Shown here: one piece after another, positions 25,193-38,297 of the stretch
Position numbering within the stretch: the stretch's first letter is position 1
How the letters are laid out: every line of letters starts with the position of its first letter
Assembly (NCBI GenBank): GCA_026874595.1
Contig: CM049317.1
Span: 25,636,401 to 25,700,400, forward strand
Length of the DNA stretch: 64,000 nt
From: Sipunculus nudus
Lineage: Eukaryota; Annelida; Sipuncula; Golfingiida; Sipunculidae
Direction of reading: 5' to 3'
Position numbers and translations under genes: made by a program
The notes under the pieces: model-generated
What the model was told of the DNA's origin: nothing
The model's input: only the letters and a program-made list of their open reading frames with translations
Database searches by the model: none

Positions 25193-25418
25193 CAGGGACG
25201 GGTCCAGGATTTTGGGAAAGAAGGGATCCAATCAAGGAAAATATATCAGAAAGCAATGAAAAGGTCCACAGAACCGGCAAAAAAAAGAAAAGAAAGAATC
25301 GGTCTGAACAGAAGTAGCCTGAAAAGAATTAGCCTGAAACCCTTGCAAAGGTTGCGGCGGCTAAAAGGTGGGGGGGGGGGGGGTTACACCGTTTTCGCCT
25401 CGCCTGGATCCGCCACTG
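25193..25418. mobile_element. MITE with TIR CAGGGACGGGTCCAGG, A2 copy
   Basis: Same element as at 12486-12713, differing mainly in the internal G-run length. Its presence in both units shows insertion before the tandem duplication. Confidence 0.7.
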
Positions 25419-25638
25419 TTTTTCTTCGTGTTACTGTGTAACTTTGTGGTTAAATTGAAATTGAAAAGCCCCTGCATTTATTTATCACTCTATTTGTATA
25501 TGTGTGTGTTTTTAAGGGAGAGGTCTTCCTCATATCCAATTACCTCCGGGGGATTCGGTCACCAGGATACTGAATTGTAAGGATTTCTGTAATAATAATA
25601 ATTTTAATGAACCCGAAAATTAGAAATTCCTTATTGAT

Positions 25639-26436
25639 GAGAGAGGCTCCACTGTATATTGTTGGTATTTTTTTGAAAATTTATATTGATTCTTTCCAAT
25701 GCTTTTGAATAGGTCTGGGTGAATAAAGTTTAAAACATAACATGAAAATAAACACTTTCGTCGTATCATTTAAGCACGCTTCTGCCTGTATAATGGTCAG
25801 AAAGACTGGACGTCAGCAGGGAAATACTGTGAAATGAAAGGTGGACGTTTAGCAATCGACCGAGATCGTAGTACCAATAAATTACTGGAAGAGTTGGTTA
25901 AACAAATCCAACAGAACAAGGCGGCCTGGATTGGTGGCAAGACTGTTCCAGTATACTGGTCATGGATTATGCGTGAGTGCAGAGAAACCTTTATTGTACG
26001 AAAATTCCCCATTGTTCTATAGGGTACCTTTAATTCACCTTGTACAAGTATATAGTAATAGCATATATGCTTGTAGAATTAAACCAGCAGTGCTCTATTA
26101 GCGGGATGCTAAGAGCTGGTACCTAATATTCGTTACGCAAATGGTCATTATACACAAAAAAGGTTCAAATAATAACTTCGGAAGAGACAACAAAGGACCT
26201 GAAAATGCACGCATAATACTATTCCCCATATATTCCAAACTGACCATGGCTAAGGGCGTCAACGTATAATTTCATTATATAATTTCATTACTACATCAAC
26301 CGTCCGTTAACAGATCGCGTCTGATGATTGTGATAGTATGAAAACACGTGTTAATGTGTACCAGACCATTTTCATAACGAATAATATTTGTATATAATTT
26401 TATATACACATCGTTAAAAACACATCCACACACCAA

Positions 26437-26481
<45 letters not shown>

Positions 26482-26586
26482 TTTTTTTCTTTTTTATGTA
26501 ACACACAACTGTTAGAGGCAAGGATCTACGTAGTAGTAAAAATGTTCACAAAAATTAATTGATCATCCACATTTATACTTGTTTAA

Positions 26587-26657
<71 letters not shown>

Positions 26658-29600
26658 CCTATATACATACAAAATGTAGTAAAACATAACGCCTATATTG
26701 TGCGCCATATAATAATTAAGTACAAACAGCATTTGTCGTACCAGGTCACCTCTCCCAAATGGAAATATAACCTGTTTACTCCTCTTTAGCCGATAGATCT
26801 GCACAGAAAATGTACTTCCAAGGCTGTTATTCAGCTGTAGATGGAATCGAAGTCCGCTCAAGGTGTCTCAGTATTCAAGATTTAAAATCTTGTGAGCAGT
26901 TCTGCACATTGCATTTTTATTACTCACTTCACAAGGTAAGTTAGATGGCGCAACTACATGTATAATTTTCAGATAAATATTTTTTTACAGTTGAGTATAT
27001 ACCGTATATTTCACCGATAATTTGCATCTAATATTTTTTAATGTTGGCAATGTGTATGACAAATCAGATCGCCATGCAGCTTTATATCTTTGTATGTGTC
27101 CAAACAGGACACACATGAATTCATGTGTTGTTGCAGAGATGTGTTGGGTGACCGTTATTCTACACAATGTAGCAAACAGTCATGCCTAAACGGATCTCGT
27201 TTTTGTGGAAATAGTAATTCAAGTTATGCCTTATATTCCCGAGATGCAACGTCACGTAAGTCCCATCAACTTTTTTCTCTTTTCTTTTTTTTTTTCGATA
27301 ACAGCTTTGTGATGCATTAAGTATTGGTAAACGTTCCCCCATTGATGTATTCTTGAAAATATCGGGACAGTGAGATAATATTTAAGGAAACCTTGCTATA
27401 TTATTTTTAACAATTATTTATTAGTTTCATTATATTAAATTTTTGAAATCAAAGGAGTGCCCTTGTCTTTATATAATGACAGTTTCTTAAATGTCTTACA
27501 GAAATGACATCATGGACCATGTGGGAGCTTGAGACGAATGAACACCCTAACTTTCCCCTTTGTGGCTCAGTCTACATGAACATGCAAAGAAATCTCGCTA
27601 TGCAAGTTCGCTCGTGTGATGCCAATGACTTAAAATCTGTGTGTAGATATGGTGGGTCGACTTTTCAGCTTGATTTGAAGCACACGCATTTTATTGAAGA
27701 AAAAACATGATTTGCTTATAGGATGTATAAATCGTTTTCATACACGATTTTAATAATATAAATTTAAATTTTCATTTTTATTTTATTTTAATTTTAAACC
27801 CACATCTTTATTTAAATCATCTAAATTTAAATTTACTTTATTTTATTTTTAAAAGTATTTAATTAGTACACATTTATCTAAAAAATATACATTCATATCT
27901 TGCATTCATTTTTAGATAAGTATGAGAACGCTGCCTGCAAAAATTGGGAAGTGGCTCCTGAGACATGTTTGACATTGCCCCGATTTAACAAAAGTTGGGA
28001 CCAGGCAGTAGAATTATGCAGGAAGACCTATTGGCAAAGACATGGGTTATTATTAGCACCTTCATCTGATAAATTGTATAACGGTCTCTTTAGTTTGCTC
28101 GGGACGAAAGGCACCGTAAGTAAGGCCTACTGGCTTTCTGCAACCAATACTCGCTGGCAATGGGATTTGGGTAAGTCTTCACCTTCAATGAAAAAATACT
28201 GTCTGCAAGTCAAATTGATGATTAGCGGATTAAGAACCTGATAAAAGTGAAATTATGGTGATGTAACAAGTGAATGCATCAGTTTCACTCTTGACTGCCA
28301 GACAGAGTTCCCCTTTACTAAATATTATAACGGAGTATTTATTCGTGTCACTGTGATTCTTCAGGAGAAGACAAAATAAATGGGTATTATTTTATGTTCA
28401 TCAGAAAGATATACTATTGATTGTCATTACGAGTATGAACATCTTTTTAACATCTTTATAAATGGTAAAATTAGTTTTTATACAGATGTATATTAGATGG
28501 GAATTTATCAAATTGAGTAGATGTTCACTATTACTGTAGGTCACAGAGTCAAGATTAAGTTGAAGGAAATATCAATTAACAATTGGAAGGATGTAAAGTC
28601 CAGAGTTCCCATGGGAAATAAGTGTCTATCAGTTAATAAAGAGGGTCAATGGACATCCCAAAGCTGTCAGAGAAATGACAATGTAACACATTTCCTCTGC
28701 GAATGTAAGTTGATAGCAAACACCCTAAAACAATCCAAATTAGATTGAGAAAAAAGTTTTTATAATTTTTTTCGAATAGAATTAACACTACTGTCCAATA
28801 ATATATTTCTAAGATAGTGATATTCATTAAAGAGAGTGACTCATATATAGGACGTTAATACAGCATTAGTCTAAATCTAACAATAACATTGATTCAATTA
28901 ATACATTCATGTGATATTCTTTTTTTCAACTTATGTAAAAAATGGTTGAGCTTTGACCTATCTGAACCTAGCGCTAATTGTTCCCATTTATATCCGTCCT
29001 ATTTATCCTCTGAATATGGGTGACTTATTTTGGGATGCCATAATGTTTTACCCACAGATGCAAAAGGCAATGAATCTGATTCAAATGAAAGAAACTGTGA
29101 GAGTTCGACGGGTGAGTTACTGTTAATCTCCTATTATTTCGCTTATCATAGTAGATGTAAAAACATACACGTATACACTATATGCAATTAATAATATTAA
29201 TATTGTTCGTGTATGTACGTTTTATGTAATGCAGTTAAACTAAAGACCTTATTTGGCGTATAATATTTTTCTTCTGACGTATCTTCTGGTCTGCTTACTA
29301 AGCCGGAATAAGAAGATGAACGGATAGTTGAGGACGTAAAATAAAAAAGGTTCACTACAGAAATATCAAACTCTGATTCTTTCCGACCTTTAGGAGTCAA
29401 CTTCTTTTGTTGTTTCAAATTATATGTTGTACAACATTCTTAAATATATGCTGATTTTTGCATTTAGATGAATGAGTATCATAGGAAATAGTTCCGAAAT
29501 ATGCATGCAGTTGTGTAAATGAGCTCGAATTCGGAAATTTGCCGTTAATGGTCCAGAGCCAACACTAATGAATATTCAAGTACTTATCCTTATGTACTTT

Positions 29601-31745
29601 ACACATTTATTAATATATTTAATTGAATATGTATCATAAGACATGATATTTCATAATGTATATTATAATGGCATGCCTGCATGTTTGGCTGCTAACACTC
29701 TACTTTTGTCATGGAGTTAAGAAAAGCATGCATCTAAGGTTATGCTCTGCACGAATATGTAGTTATAGTAGTCAGCATTATATTAAATGTTAATACAAAC
29801 CTTTTCGTCCTCTCCCGCAAAACCTGCCAGTGTGTTCAGGTCAGAAATAAATCATATTGACTACTTTTACTAAAAACTGTCACTTCAAGGTTCCTGTCCG
29901 AACTCCGGCTAGTATTTAAATTCACTTGATAAACCGATCTTGATACAATCATCTCATTGAACCCGAACACTGATGAAAATTGTCAAGCAATGGGCACTCT
30001 ATAGGAAAAGGCCTATTGTATACAGGTCTTAGAAAATGACTACTCTTACATATTAACTCCTTGTACTTAATTGATTTTATTATATATACTTTTATATTAA
30101 AGCCAACAATTCACCCACATTTTCTATAGAATATATGTTATTTCTGGCTTACTCTACGTATATATTAATGAGAAATTGGAAATTCCGGTCAAGAAAAGTT
30201 CGTATAACGCATGAAGTATGAGTTTGATTATCTATACGTTGTTCGTAAACACAACAATGTTGACTAACAAGAATATGCATGTAACCAAGAGTGGTTGGTT
30301 GCATATATACAAATACTGGTAGGTTATTGGTTGCTTGAATTGAAAAAGTGTCAATGTTATATTTTTGATGGTTATTTCACAATTTTAATAAATATGAATA
30401 CAGTGTTCGGATAGGTTAATACTTTATGAATTAAGAAGCGCAGCACAAGGACACCTTAAAAAAAAAATATACCTACTTGTGCGTATGTAACTTTTTATTC
30501 TAATCCTGCACAAAAAAAGTTATGGATATTACGAATAAACCAGCATCGCGCGCTGAGGTAACTTCTAATAAAAGATATCCTACACAATTGGTACCCATTT
30601 AAAGTTTTACGTAAGTAATGTTCTACATAATCTTTGAAATATTTAAAGACTTACGAACCGTTAAATGTTAATAAAATTAAAGTTCTTGTATTTGAAGATA
30701 ATGTGCACAAAGAACGGGTCCAAGTCCATACATACAAATGTCGTACATAAATTCAACCAAGAAACCTAAAATAATGAGTGATCAAGGACAGCAGTAGCCA
30801 AAGGAGCTTACCAGTAATTCTTCCTTACGTCACATGGTCTATCAAGTAATATTAGGTAATGCAATGTAAATAAATAAATCTGTAACATGATAGGGAGTTT
30901 GAGTGAAACAATTACAAGGCAAATGAAACGTTTTTAAAACATTTTATTTGAAACATATTAAGTCATAACAATATGTAACTAATCAGCATATCATCGAAAA
31001 CATAAGCGAATTAATCCTTGATTTTAGATCATTTATATAAGCAAGATTGTAAAAAGCCTCAACTATGAGTGTCCGGCAGTGTTTTACGAGCAAGCAATAC
31101 ATTAAAACTTAATTAGATATATGGCTTTTTTTATTTCTCGCAGATGGATAATTCATATTTTTGAAAAAAAAAATTAAATTCAGCCGATGGGGAGAGGGAG
31201 ACGCACAAGAAGCAAAGAGGTCGCCATGACACAGAAGAAACATTTCGTGTGACGCCACTATCATAGATGGGGATAGATGGATATATAACCTCAGTGCTGG
31301 TTTCAACTTGTGACAGACAAAAATTATTGAAGTTGCAGGAAGCACCAGGAAGCCTGCTGATTGAAATCGCAACATGGAAGACGTCTATTAAAAATTCAGT
31401 GATAGACATTGCAACAACTCCGACTATACCCACAAAATTATACCAAAATAAAAGTATTCATTCTTTTTATGGACGGCATGATTCGAAAGGTAATGAATAC
31501 AAATGAAACACATCTATTTGATACAGTTGCACACGTGACAGACATTGAAGATTGATACTCTTCAAAAGCCCGAAATAAGATTCATTGCATGTGGAAATTA
31601 ATATCATATTATGATAATCATAATTTCGCTTAAGTAACACCTGAAATAAAATGAAAAAAGCAGTGCTATTTGTTTTTTCCTGTATATCCCACAGTTTCTG
31701 TACAAAGATGTCGATGTTTACATTATAGTGCCATACCGGGTACGT
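25639..31745 (+). repeat. Tandem segmental duplication, unit A3 (incomplete)
   Basis: Third copy, near-identical to A1 and A2 from the unit start through the gene, then abruptly unlike them after CATACCGGGTACGT at 31745 (A1 equivalent 6323). Everything to the right is a diverged tail rather than the rest of the unit. Confidence 0.93.
25775..31477 (+). CDS. Gene A3: CTLD1(WSC)-CTLD2 lectin, exons E2-E9, no signal-peptide exon
   Basis: Exons 25775-25972, 26790-26935, 27108-27255, 27502-27651, 27916-28170, 28540-28704, 29058-29111, 31144-31151 (stop TAA 31149-31151); AATAAA 31447-31452. The frame is intact. The codons that differ in A2 are as in A1 here (Met in E4, Cys at 27615-27617 in E5), so A1 and A3 encode the same protein as far as I can see. 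As with A2 there is no E1 between the previous copy and this one. It is the last near-identical copy; the next paralog (B) is much older. Confidence 0.8.
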
Positions 31746-32520
31746 GGTAAATATGCAGGGGGCTGGGTTTGGGTCGACCGTGAAAAATCTCACTGCCTCG
31801 GTTGAGATCCGAACCTAATTACTTAGTTATATTTCTTACTTTTTGCTTGACGGTGTTTTGCAAATTAATCTATCTCTATACAACTCAAATTGACTATTCC
31901 TTTGGCCATGAATATCGAAGCTCAGCAAGTTGTGATAATCGAAGGACAAACCAACAGATAGATAACATTTTCTAAATCCACCCGAAATAATTCTGCACAA
32001 AGAGATACTAGTGGTCCCCATCGTTTCTGGTCACCACTGAACACTGAACACCGTGGGAATGGGTTGGTGTGAATGTTCATTCTGTCAGTAGTATGGATCG
32101 AAATGCACAAATTTGTGACTGGGAATGAGTAACCACGTTTGGAGAAAAATGTGACTGTGTGTTTTATGGGGGTGGGGGCTGGAGGTGGTTTGCACATTGA
32201 TGCAAAGCATAGACGACAAGACGAAGGGACAAAGCCGTCTTTACTATTTGCACTGAACAGGTGGTTACTGAGTCATCACACGAAACAATTAATCCCTTAT
32301 TTGACTTAATGGGTGCTCTATTTATCATTACATTTAACTGCAATCGTTTTCTACAGTCAAAGATAATGACATTGATAAGCTTTATAGCGTTCTATAATGA
32401 TTGCTTTCTAAATCACTCACCTTCTGACAAAGTACATTAACGTGATAAGCCCAACAGTGTTAAACTATTACAATTAGAATCGCACATGTCGTACTGACCC
32501 CGATAAGTCAGATATCAAGA
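31746..32520. other. Diverged 3' tail following A3
   Basis: Starts GGTAAATATGCAGG and aligns with 10069-10840 of A1 and especially with 47900-48420 after gene B: shared 'gacagatagat', 'ttctgcacaaa', 'gggttg.gtgaatgttcattctgtcag' and 'acaaagccgtctttact'. Much more diverged from A1 than A3 itself is, so it belonged to an older copy. No coding exon seen. Confidence 0.7.
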
Positions 32521-32524
32521 ATGT

Positions 32525-32925
32525 GTAAATGCTAAATGTTAGTACATAAAGATAAAATACAGATAGTACATGCATAATTTTAGTATATATAATACGGATA
32601 GTACATGCATAATGTTAGTACAAATAATACAGATAATACAAATAGTACATGCACAATGTTAGTACATATAATACAGATAGTACATACTTAATGCCAGTAC
32701 ATATAACATAAATAATACATGCTTAATGTTTGTACATATAATACGGATAGTGCATACTTAATGTAAGTACATAATTTGCATACATGCATAATGCTAGTAC
32801 ATATAAGACAGAAAGTAAATGAATAATGTTAGTACATATAATACAGTAAGTACATACTTAATGTCACCACATATAATACCAATAATATATGCTTAATGTT
32901 TGAACATATAATACAGATAGTACAG
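32525..32925. repeat. Minisatellite of TTAGTACATATAATACAGA units, third array
   Basis: Shorter and differently arranged array of the same unit as at 10840-11960, confirming that 31746-32925 is a unit tail. Confidence 0.88.
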
Positions 32926-33256
32926 CGTAACTTACAGCATCTCGTGATTAATCTTGGGACTTCGAAACACTCTCCTCCCATCCCCAAACATCCATGTAAC
33001 AGGTTGTTTCCTTTGTTCTAACTGTACGTTCAAATCTGCTTGCATCACAGGGTCATGAAAAGTGACCATACAAGTGAAGTTGCATAGCGACTTTCCAAAT
33101 ATGACAAAGAACTGGTGCGTAGCCAAAAAAAATGACACGTGTGAACTTCGACCAAGGAGGCGGGGCATGAGGGACAGATCAGTTATAGTCCAATGAAATG
33201 TAAAGCAAGCCATGATTTGCTCGGCTTGTGTAAATCATGGCAGGCTCGCCTAAACG
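32926..33256. other. Unassigned spacer between the tail and unit B
   Basis: Holds a 93-codon antisense frame (32932-33213) with no recognisable domain or splice support, and a GGCGGGGC box with an inverted CCAAT (ATTGG on the minus strand) near 33160-33200. I make no gene call. Confidence 0.4.
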
Positions 33257-33556
33257 GCCTGTATATGAAGGTTAATTGAAAATATATAAAAAAACCTCTC
33301 AGAAAATATAGTTAGATATTATAATTACCTGTTAGGACACGGTAGTTAATGAAGGTACACTTCGCGGCTGTGATAATGAGAGATTGTGTTAGTTAAAATA
33401 AAAACATCGTTGATTGCCAACGGTAATTGAAAATGGCCGGGCCTCTAAAAATTCGTCATTCAACAAAAAGTACCGCCAGTCTTAAACCGCTACTCCTTAA
33501 GTTTTTATGTCTAGTCCTGAACCTTATGTTATCCAGTGTGCATTACCTGTGAAATT

Positions 33557-33560
<4 letters not shown>

Positions 33561-33608
<48 letters not shown>
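33561..33608. repeat. (AT)n microsatellite
   Basis: About 24 AT units; the unit C counterpart has complex (AT)n tracts at 51397-51463. Confidence 0.9.
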
Positions 33609-33611
<3 letters not shown>

Positions 33612-33967
33612 ACGATTACATGTTTTTGGGCTGTGTGAAGTGATATATAGTTTGATTATTATCTTATCAATCATGGTCCCCACAGGACCTGGGACGCTTA
33701 CAACATCTTTATTGACTCGTAGATTAGAACGGCGTATAGTTATGTTGAATGATCAGTGGTGCACGTGTTTATTGTGATATACGGGCTTTTTGCTACTGCG
33801 TGGGATTAAGTATAAGACTACGGCAATGTGAGCAGGGCCGAGGATAATAAGGCGCTTTAATTTAGCCGTTGATGAAACGTGTGTAAACGAATTAAGATCA
33901 TTCCCGGACATCGGTTGTTACAATGATGATATATATTTTCTTACAATAATAAGGGGTTTACTGTCAG

Positions 33968-34984
33968 TAAAGCCCCTTTCACATATTCACGGGTAGCAAC
34001 ACGTATAATCCGTGACTATGATTCGTGGTGTTCCGGGGCACTCTGCGCGATTTCATAATGGGGCTTTCACAATTTACGGGTAACGTCACGTACCATCCCG
34101 GCCTTTAATCCGTTGTGTTCCGGGGACTGCAGTGTGATTTCGTTTATATGTGAAAGTATCAATTTACCGTGAGGTTGGAATTGAACATTATTGAATATAT
34201 TTTGGATGTATGTAACCCCCTCCTTGTTTATTCTAGGTTAATAATATGCAGAATTCAATTCTGGGCTCGGACTTCGTCACATGGCGGTAGCATATGTTTC
34301 CTCCCCCATTTTATTTCCTGGTTTAGCCAGCCCGATGACTTCTGCACCTGTGGACCTGGGTGTGTAATCGTCCCCATTCCTGGGTCATACTACTGAGGAA
34401 CCCCTGAAAAGGCGCGCTCGTTTGCAAGTGGAACTTAGGTCATATACATTTTTTTTTCACATAAACAAATTGTGTCTCAGTCAGTTTATATAGCCGTAAC
34501 AACAGACTCAGATCACATTGATAATTGGGCTTGTAAGCTTACTCCAGTGAGCTGGTCCTTCACTCTCTAACGTCAGATGGCCGGAAAGGCGCTTCCAATG
34601 TATATCGATCCTGTGTTTTTTCTACAACGAACGAGACAGGTAAGTTGCACTATACAATTAGGATAGTGTAAAGGTGTGTATTGTGACATGGCTATTGTAA
34701 GAAATCAGGTACACATACAGGGAGCCTCTTAAATGTCTGTGATTAAGTATCAGGCTGCGGCATATATCAATGTAATATGTAAGTAATATTTAAGTGCATT
34801 GAGGAGTGGAAATTCGTTATACCTACCAATGGAGTTGCCACAAAATTTTTCAGCTACATAATTTCCCAACAACATTTACCTGATGATCGGGTCCCATCCG
34901 GTGAAACAGTCTGTAGTGAATTTACAGTGTCGCTTTTCTTCACTACATAATTTAAAATGTTCCTAACGATATGAAAGGGGTTTC
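33968..34984. mobile_element. About 1.0 kb TIR element inserted in unit B
   Basis: Left end AAGCCCCTTTCACAT and right end ATGAAAGGGGTTT are inverted repeats. The left arm is itself part of a hairpin (AAGGGGTTTACTG..CAGTAAAGCCCCTT) and the interior repeats 'ctttcaca..t.acgggtaac'. Unit C lacks the element: there 'caatatgta' runs directly into 'ttccccgtgaggcggt' (about 52035-52055). No transposase frame, so it is probably non-autonomous. Confidence 0.6.
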
Positions 34985-35021
34985 CCCTTCCGACATCATT
35001 CCCCGATCAGGCGGTATTGGT

Positions 35022-35063
35022 TCTCTCTCTCTCTCTCTCTCTCATTCTCTCTCTCTCTCCCTC

Positions 35064-35128
<65 letters not shown>
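35022..35128. repeat. (CT)n followed by (AT)n microsatellite
   Basis: Compound CT then AT repeat; orthologous tract in unit C at 52080-52146. Confidence 0.92.
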
Positions 35129-35133
<5 letters not shown>

Positions 35134-35589
35134 TTAGCCCCGTTTAGTCTGCACAGTCGTGCTCATTGGCTTTGAAATCAACATTCTGATTTTCAGTTGC
35201 TCCAGTAGGGGTCACTCTATACTACAGGTTAGAGACGAATGATGATTCTTGATTATCCCTTATGAATAGATCTTGTTATCTTTAAGATTATAATTTGAGG
35301 TTATTTTTTAAAGAATTTAAAAGGAGTTTAAAAATGTACATACAGTTGTATATATTTATATTTAATATTTGATATTCATTTTCATGTCTGTGTATTTGTG
35401 ATTAATTATACCACCAGCAGAAGCAGTTGCAAACAGAGTATCTCTTTTTAGGAAAGATTCAATATTTGTAACTTTTATAATTTCATAAGTGTCTTTATTT
35501 TTCCCCGATATGTCGTCTACTTTAATGTCGAGATATGAAAAATGCCCGTTCAAACTTCCACTGAACTAGCAGCAAATGTGCTGTCTTTA

Positions 35590-36010
35590 TTGCCTCCGCT
35601 AGGAGGGTATGTATTCATCCCTGTTCGTGGGGGTGTTTTTGTTCACAACAAATCTCAACAGTCATAAACGGAATCTCATGAAATTATCAGGCTACCGAGG
35701 AAATGGGCCAATGAGGATTGGATTAGAAATTAGTGTGGATCTGCCTCATGATTTAGATCCAGGAAGGACGTCCAGGGATGAACAGAAATATGCAGTCACA
35801 TATGTCCGATTAAACATGGAAATATGGCCAAAATATAGCCCAAATAACTGAATTCATACACTTTGTGGGGAGAACATATGTACCAATGCACCTGGGAATG
35901 TATGCCAATAAGTGAATGAAAACATTCGTTGCGGAGTACCCCGCATTTGGGACCGTCCACAGGCGGAGGCCTGCATTCCTGAGAATGCATATTTCTAATT
36001 GGCGATAACT
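35590..36010. mobile_element. MITE with TTGCCTCCGCYAGGAGG end, full-length copy
   Basis: Begins TTGCCTCCGCTAGGAGGGTA..CATCCCTGTTCG and ends ..AGGCGGAGGCCTGCATTCC..GAATGC, so GCCTCCGC and GCGGAGGC are terminal inverted repeats. Internal phrases (GGAATCTCATGAAATTATCAG, GATCCAGGAAGGACGT) recur in five other copies in the window. From general knowledge this type is widespread in marine invertebrate genomes. No transposase. Confidence 0.75.
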
Positions 36011-37388
36011 TGTATTCCAACATTTTGTGACCAGAGAACACATGCTTTATGCGGAAACGCTCCTTGTTTCTCTGAAATATAAACAAGATTTGAACAGAAA
36101 AACAACTGGACTCGTCTGTATGTGATTAAAATACCTTGTTCTAAACCCCCAGACAATTATACAGACTTTGCCTGAGAGTCAGGAGTGAAAATAAATCAAC
36201 ATCAACACGACATTTATGTAACATTAATAGATAAATCGCTCCATAAGAAAACAGCAGATGTACGATTTATTTTAAATACAGGGAAATTAGACAACATTTT
36301 TAAATCTAATATACGAGTACCCCCCCCCCCCCAAGGTTATTTTCACTTCAATCATATGATCTTTCACGTGACACACCAATGTAGGAATACTGGCTCACTA
36401 TACCGGACCAACAGTGGTGGTGTTGTGACAGATTTTACAGTTAAGCTATAGGCGTAGTGATATGGTTAGTACTATGATTATTGAAATTTTCAACGTCCTG
36501 GTACAGTCACTCTAAATCCCAGTGTGTTGAAAAGGATCAATGCGATGACGTGTGTATGTGTGTGTATGTTAACATTTATAAGTCAAGATGAGGTTTACCG
36601 AAAGTCCATATGTAGCGTATAAGATTTGACGCATTGTCCAATTTCCCACATGATAAGGCTGAACGACGTGCGAAAATGGCGCGCATTTTACGTTATATGC
36701 CCAAAATGGGTGTCTCGTAATACTGTGGATTCAGAAAATTTCGTTTGTCTTAAATTTTGTGGTTTTGACATGAGGCACTATTTGTGGGGTTAAACTATTC
36801 GTGTATTTATCGTTCCTGAAAAATTTCTAAGAGCAAATCTGAGTTACCAGTGTATAAATGCAGGCAAGTTTTAATAGAAACACATGTATGTTCATTCAGT
36901 AAATTTAATCTGTACATTTATTCAAATAAAAAGGTAACATATCATTTGCGTATTATTAAAAACTCAACAATTGGTCATTGTTAACCCGGACGGTAATGTA
37001 GTCCCACACGAAGATGTTATTAAACTGCTATAATAAACTAAGTGATCATGTGTTTTATAATGTCGTGGGGAAAGGCCACGAATTCCTCGAAATTAAAACA
37101 CCCATGAAAAATCAGCTTTTGTCCTGCTTCCTAATTGATCTCACTAACTGCTTTAACATTGATCTCAATTATAAGTGAAAATTCATATCAAATGATTATT
37201 TTTGACAGTATTTTAGTCATCATGCTACCTCATCTCAAACCTATTTTCTGTGAATGTGTGTTTGTACCGCTTTTTATAATTAATTTCTTTACCTCCCTGA
37301 TGTGAAGTTATAAATATGTGTATAATCTGAAAAATGAACGGCAAATTAATTATCTGATCAGGGATTTCAAGGCTGATTTTCTTGTTTT
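36011..37388. other. Upstream region of gene B, nothing coding recognised
   Basis: Aligns with about 52905-54773 of unit C. Contains a poly-C run at about 36320-36332. Unit C carries an extra 145 bp x 3 repeat in the middle of this alignment. Confidence 0.55.
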
Positions 37389-37700
37389 ATTGCCTCCGCC
37401 AGGAGGGTATGCGTTTATCCCCGTTCGTGCTTGTGTGTGTATTTGTTCACTATATAAAACACGAGCGGAATCCCATTAAATTTTCAGGGTATTTTGGGAA
37501 TGGGCTCCCTTAAGAATCGATCAGATTTTGGTGTCGATCCATGGCATGATCCGGATCCAGGAACGTCATCAATGAATAGTCACATAATTACAGTCACTAC
37601 GCACGAATGAACCTATAAAAATACGACCCGTTTCAGTGAAGGGCTCGGGCTTGCCATTTTTAGAATGCGAATTTCTATTTGCGTATAAATCTCTCCCAAC
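37389..37700. mobile_element. MITE with TTGCCTCCGCCAGGAGG end
   Basis: Second copy in unit B, starting TTGCCTCCGCCAGGAGGGTATGCG; orthologous to 54774-55070 in unit C. The distal end has lost the GCGGAGGC terminus. Confidence 0.7.
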
Positions 37701-38089
37701 ACAATCTTATCGTACAATAGTATTAGTTTCGTCGACTCATTGGGATTATTATTTACATTATTACATTTATTTCAAGTGCTTTGTGTGTTTTAACTGATAA
37801 TTTGCTCAAATAAAATGCCTAAGGTTATTCACGGCGGTGGTTTAAGTAGGAAATACTTCACCGATGTTCGTCCGCAAGTCGAAAAAAATCTCCTCTCTTC
37901 ATGTTATTTTAATGTGATTACAAAAAGTGTACTGAAAATAAATCATAAAAACTATTAACCTGAAAAAATGACACATCCAGATATTCTGTGACTAAATGAC
38001 AGTGTAGAGGAATATAATTAACAAATATGTTACACCTGTCAAAATGACACATACAGAAATTGTTTGATCAAATATGTATGCATTGGGGT

Positions 38090-38297
38090 TATTTCGTGCA
38101 ATGATTCTTCACTTTGCGCCTGTGTGCATAAATACAGCAGATATATTATAAAACACTCACCAACAAGGATGTTTGATACTTATCTCTTACATTTAAGCTG
38201 CGTGTCATACAGCTGATTATTGCAGAATCATGTGACCCCCTGGGCGTGATCTCCATGGACACACAGGTCAGCTGACGTTACAGCATAGAGGATCAAC
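38090..38297 (+). promoter_or_regulatory. Putative promoter and 5'UTR of gene B
   Basis: A TATA-like TATTATAAAA lies at 38144-38153, about 150 bp before the ATG. Close to the start codon are TCATGTGACC, a CAGCTG E-box and TGACGTTA, all conserved in unit C (55600-55660), where the TATA-like box reads TATTGTAAAA. The transcription start is not known. Confidence 0.4.

Larger units (their letters stand above)
12934..25638 (+). repeat. Tandem segmental duplication, unit A2
   Basis: Second full copy of the unit, offset 12,699 bp at the start and 12,705 bp after the microsatellites of intron 2. It starts directly after the end of A1 (ATTCCTTATTGAT|GAGAGAGGCTCC), giving a clean head-to-tail junction with no spacer. 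Confidence 0.95.

Noticed and set aside
32932-33213. 93-residue antisense frame
   Set aside because: No recognisable family, no splice context, no counterpart in unit C.
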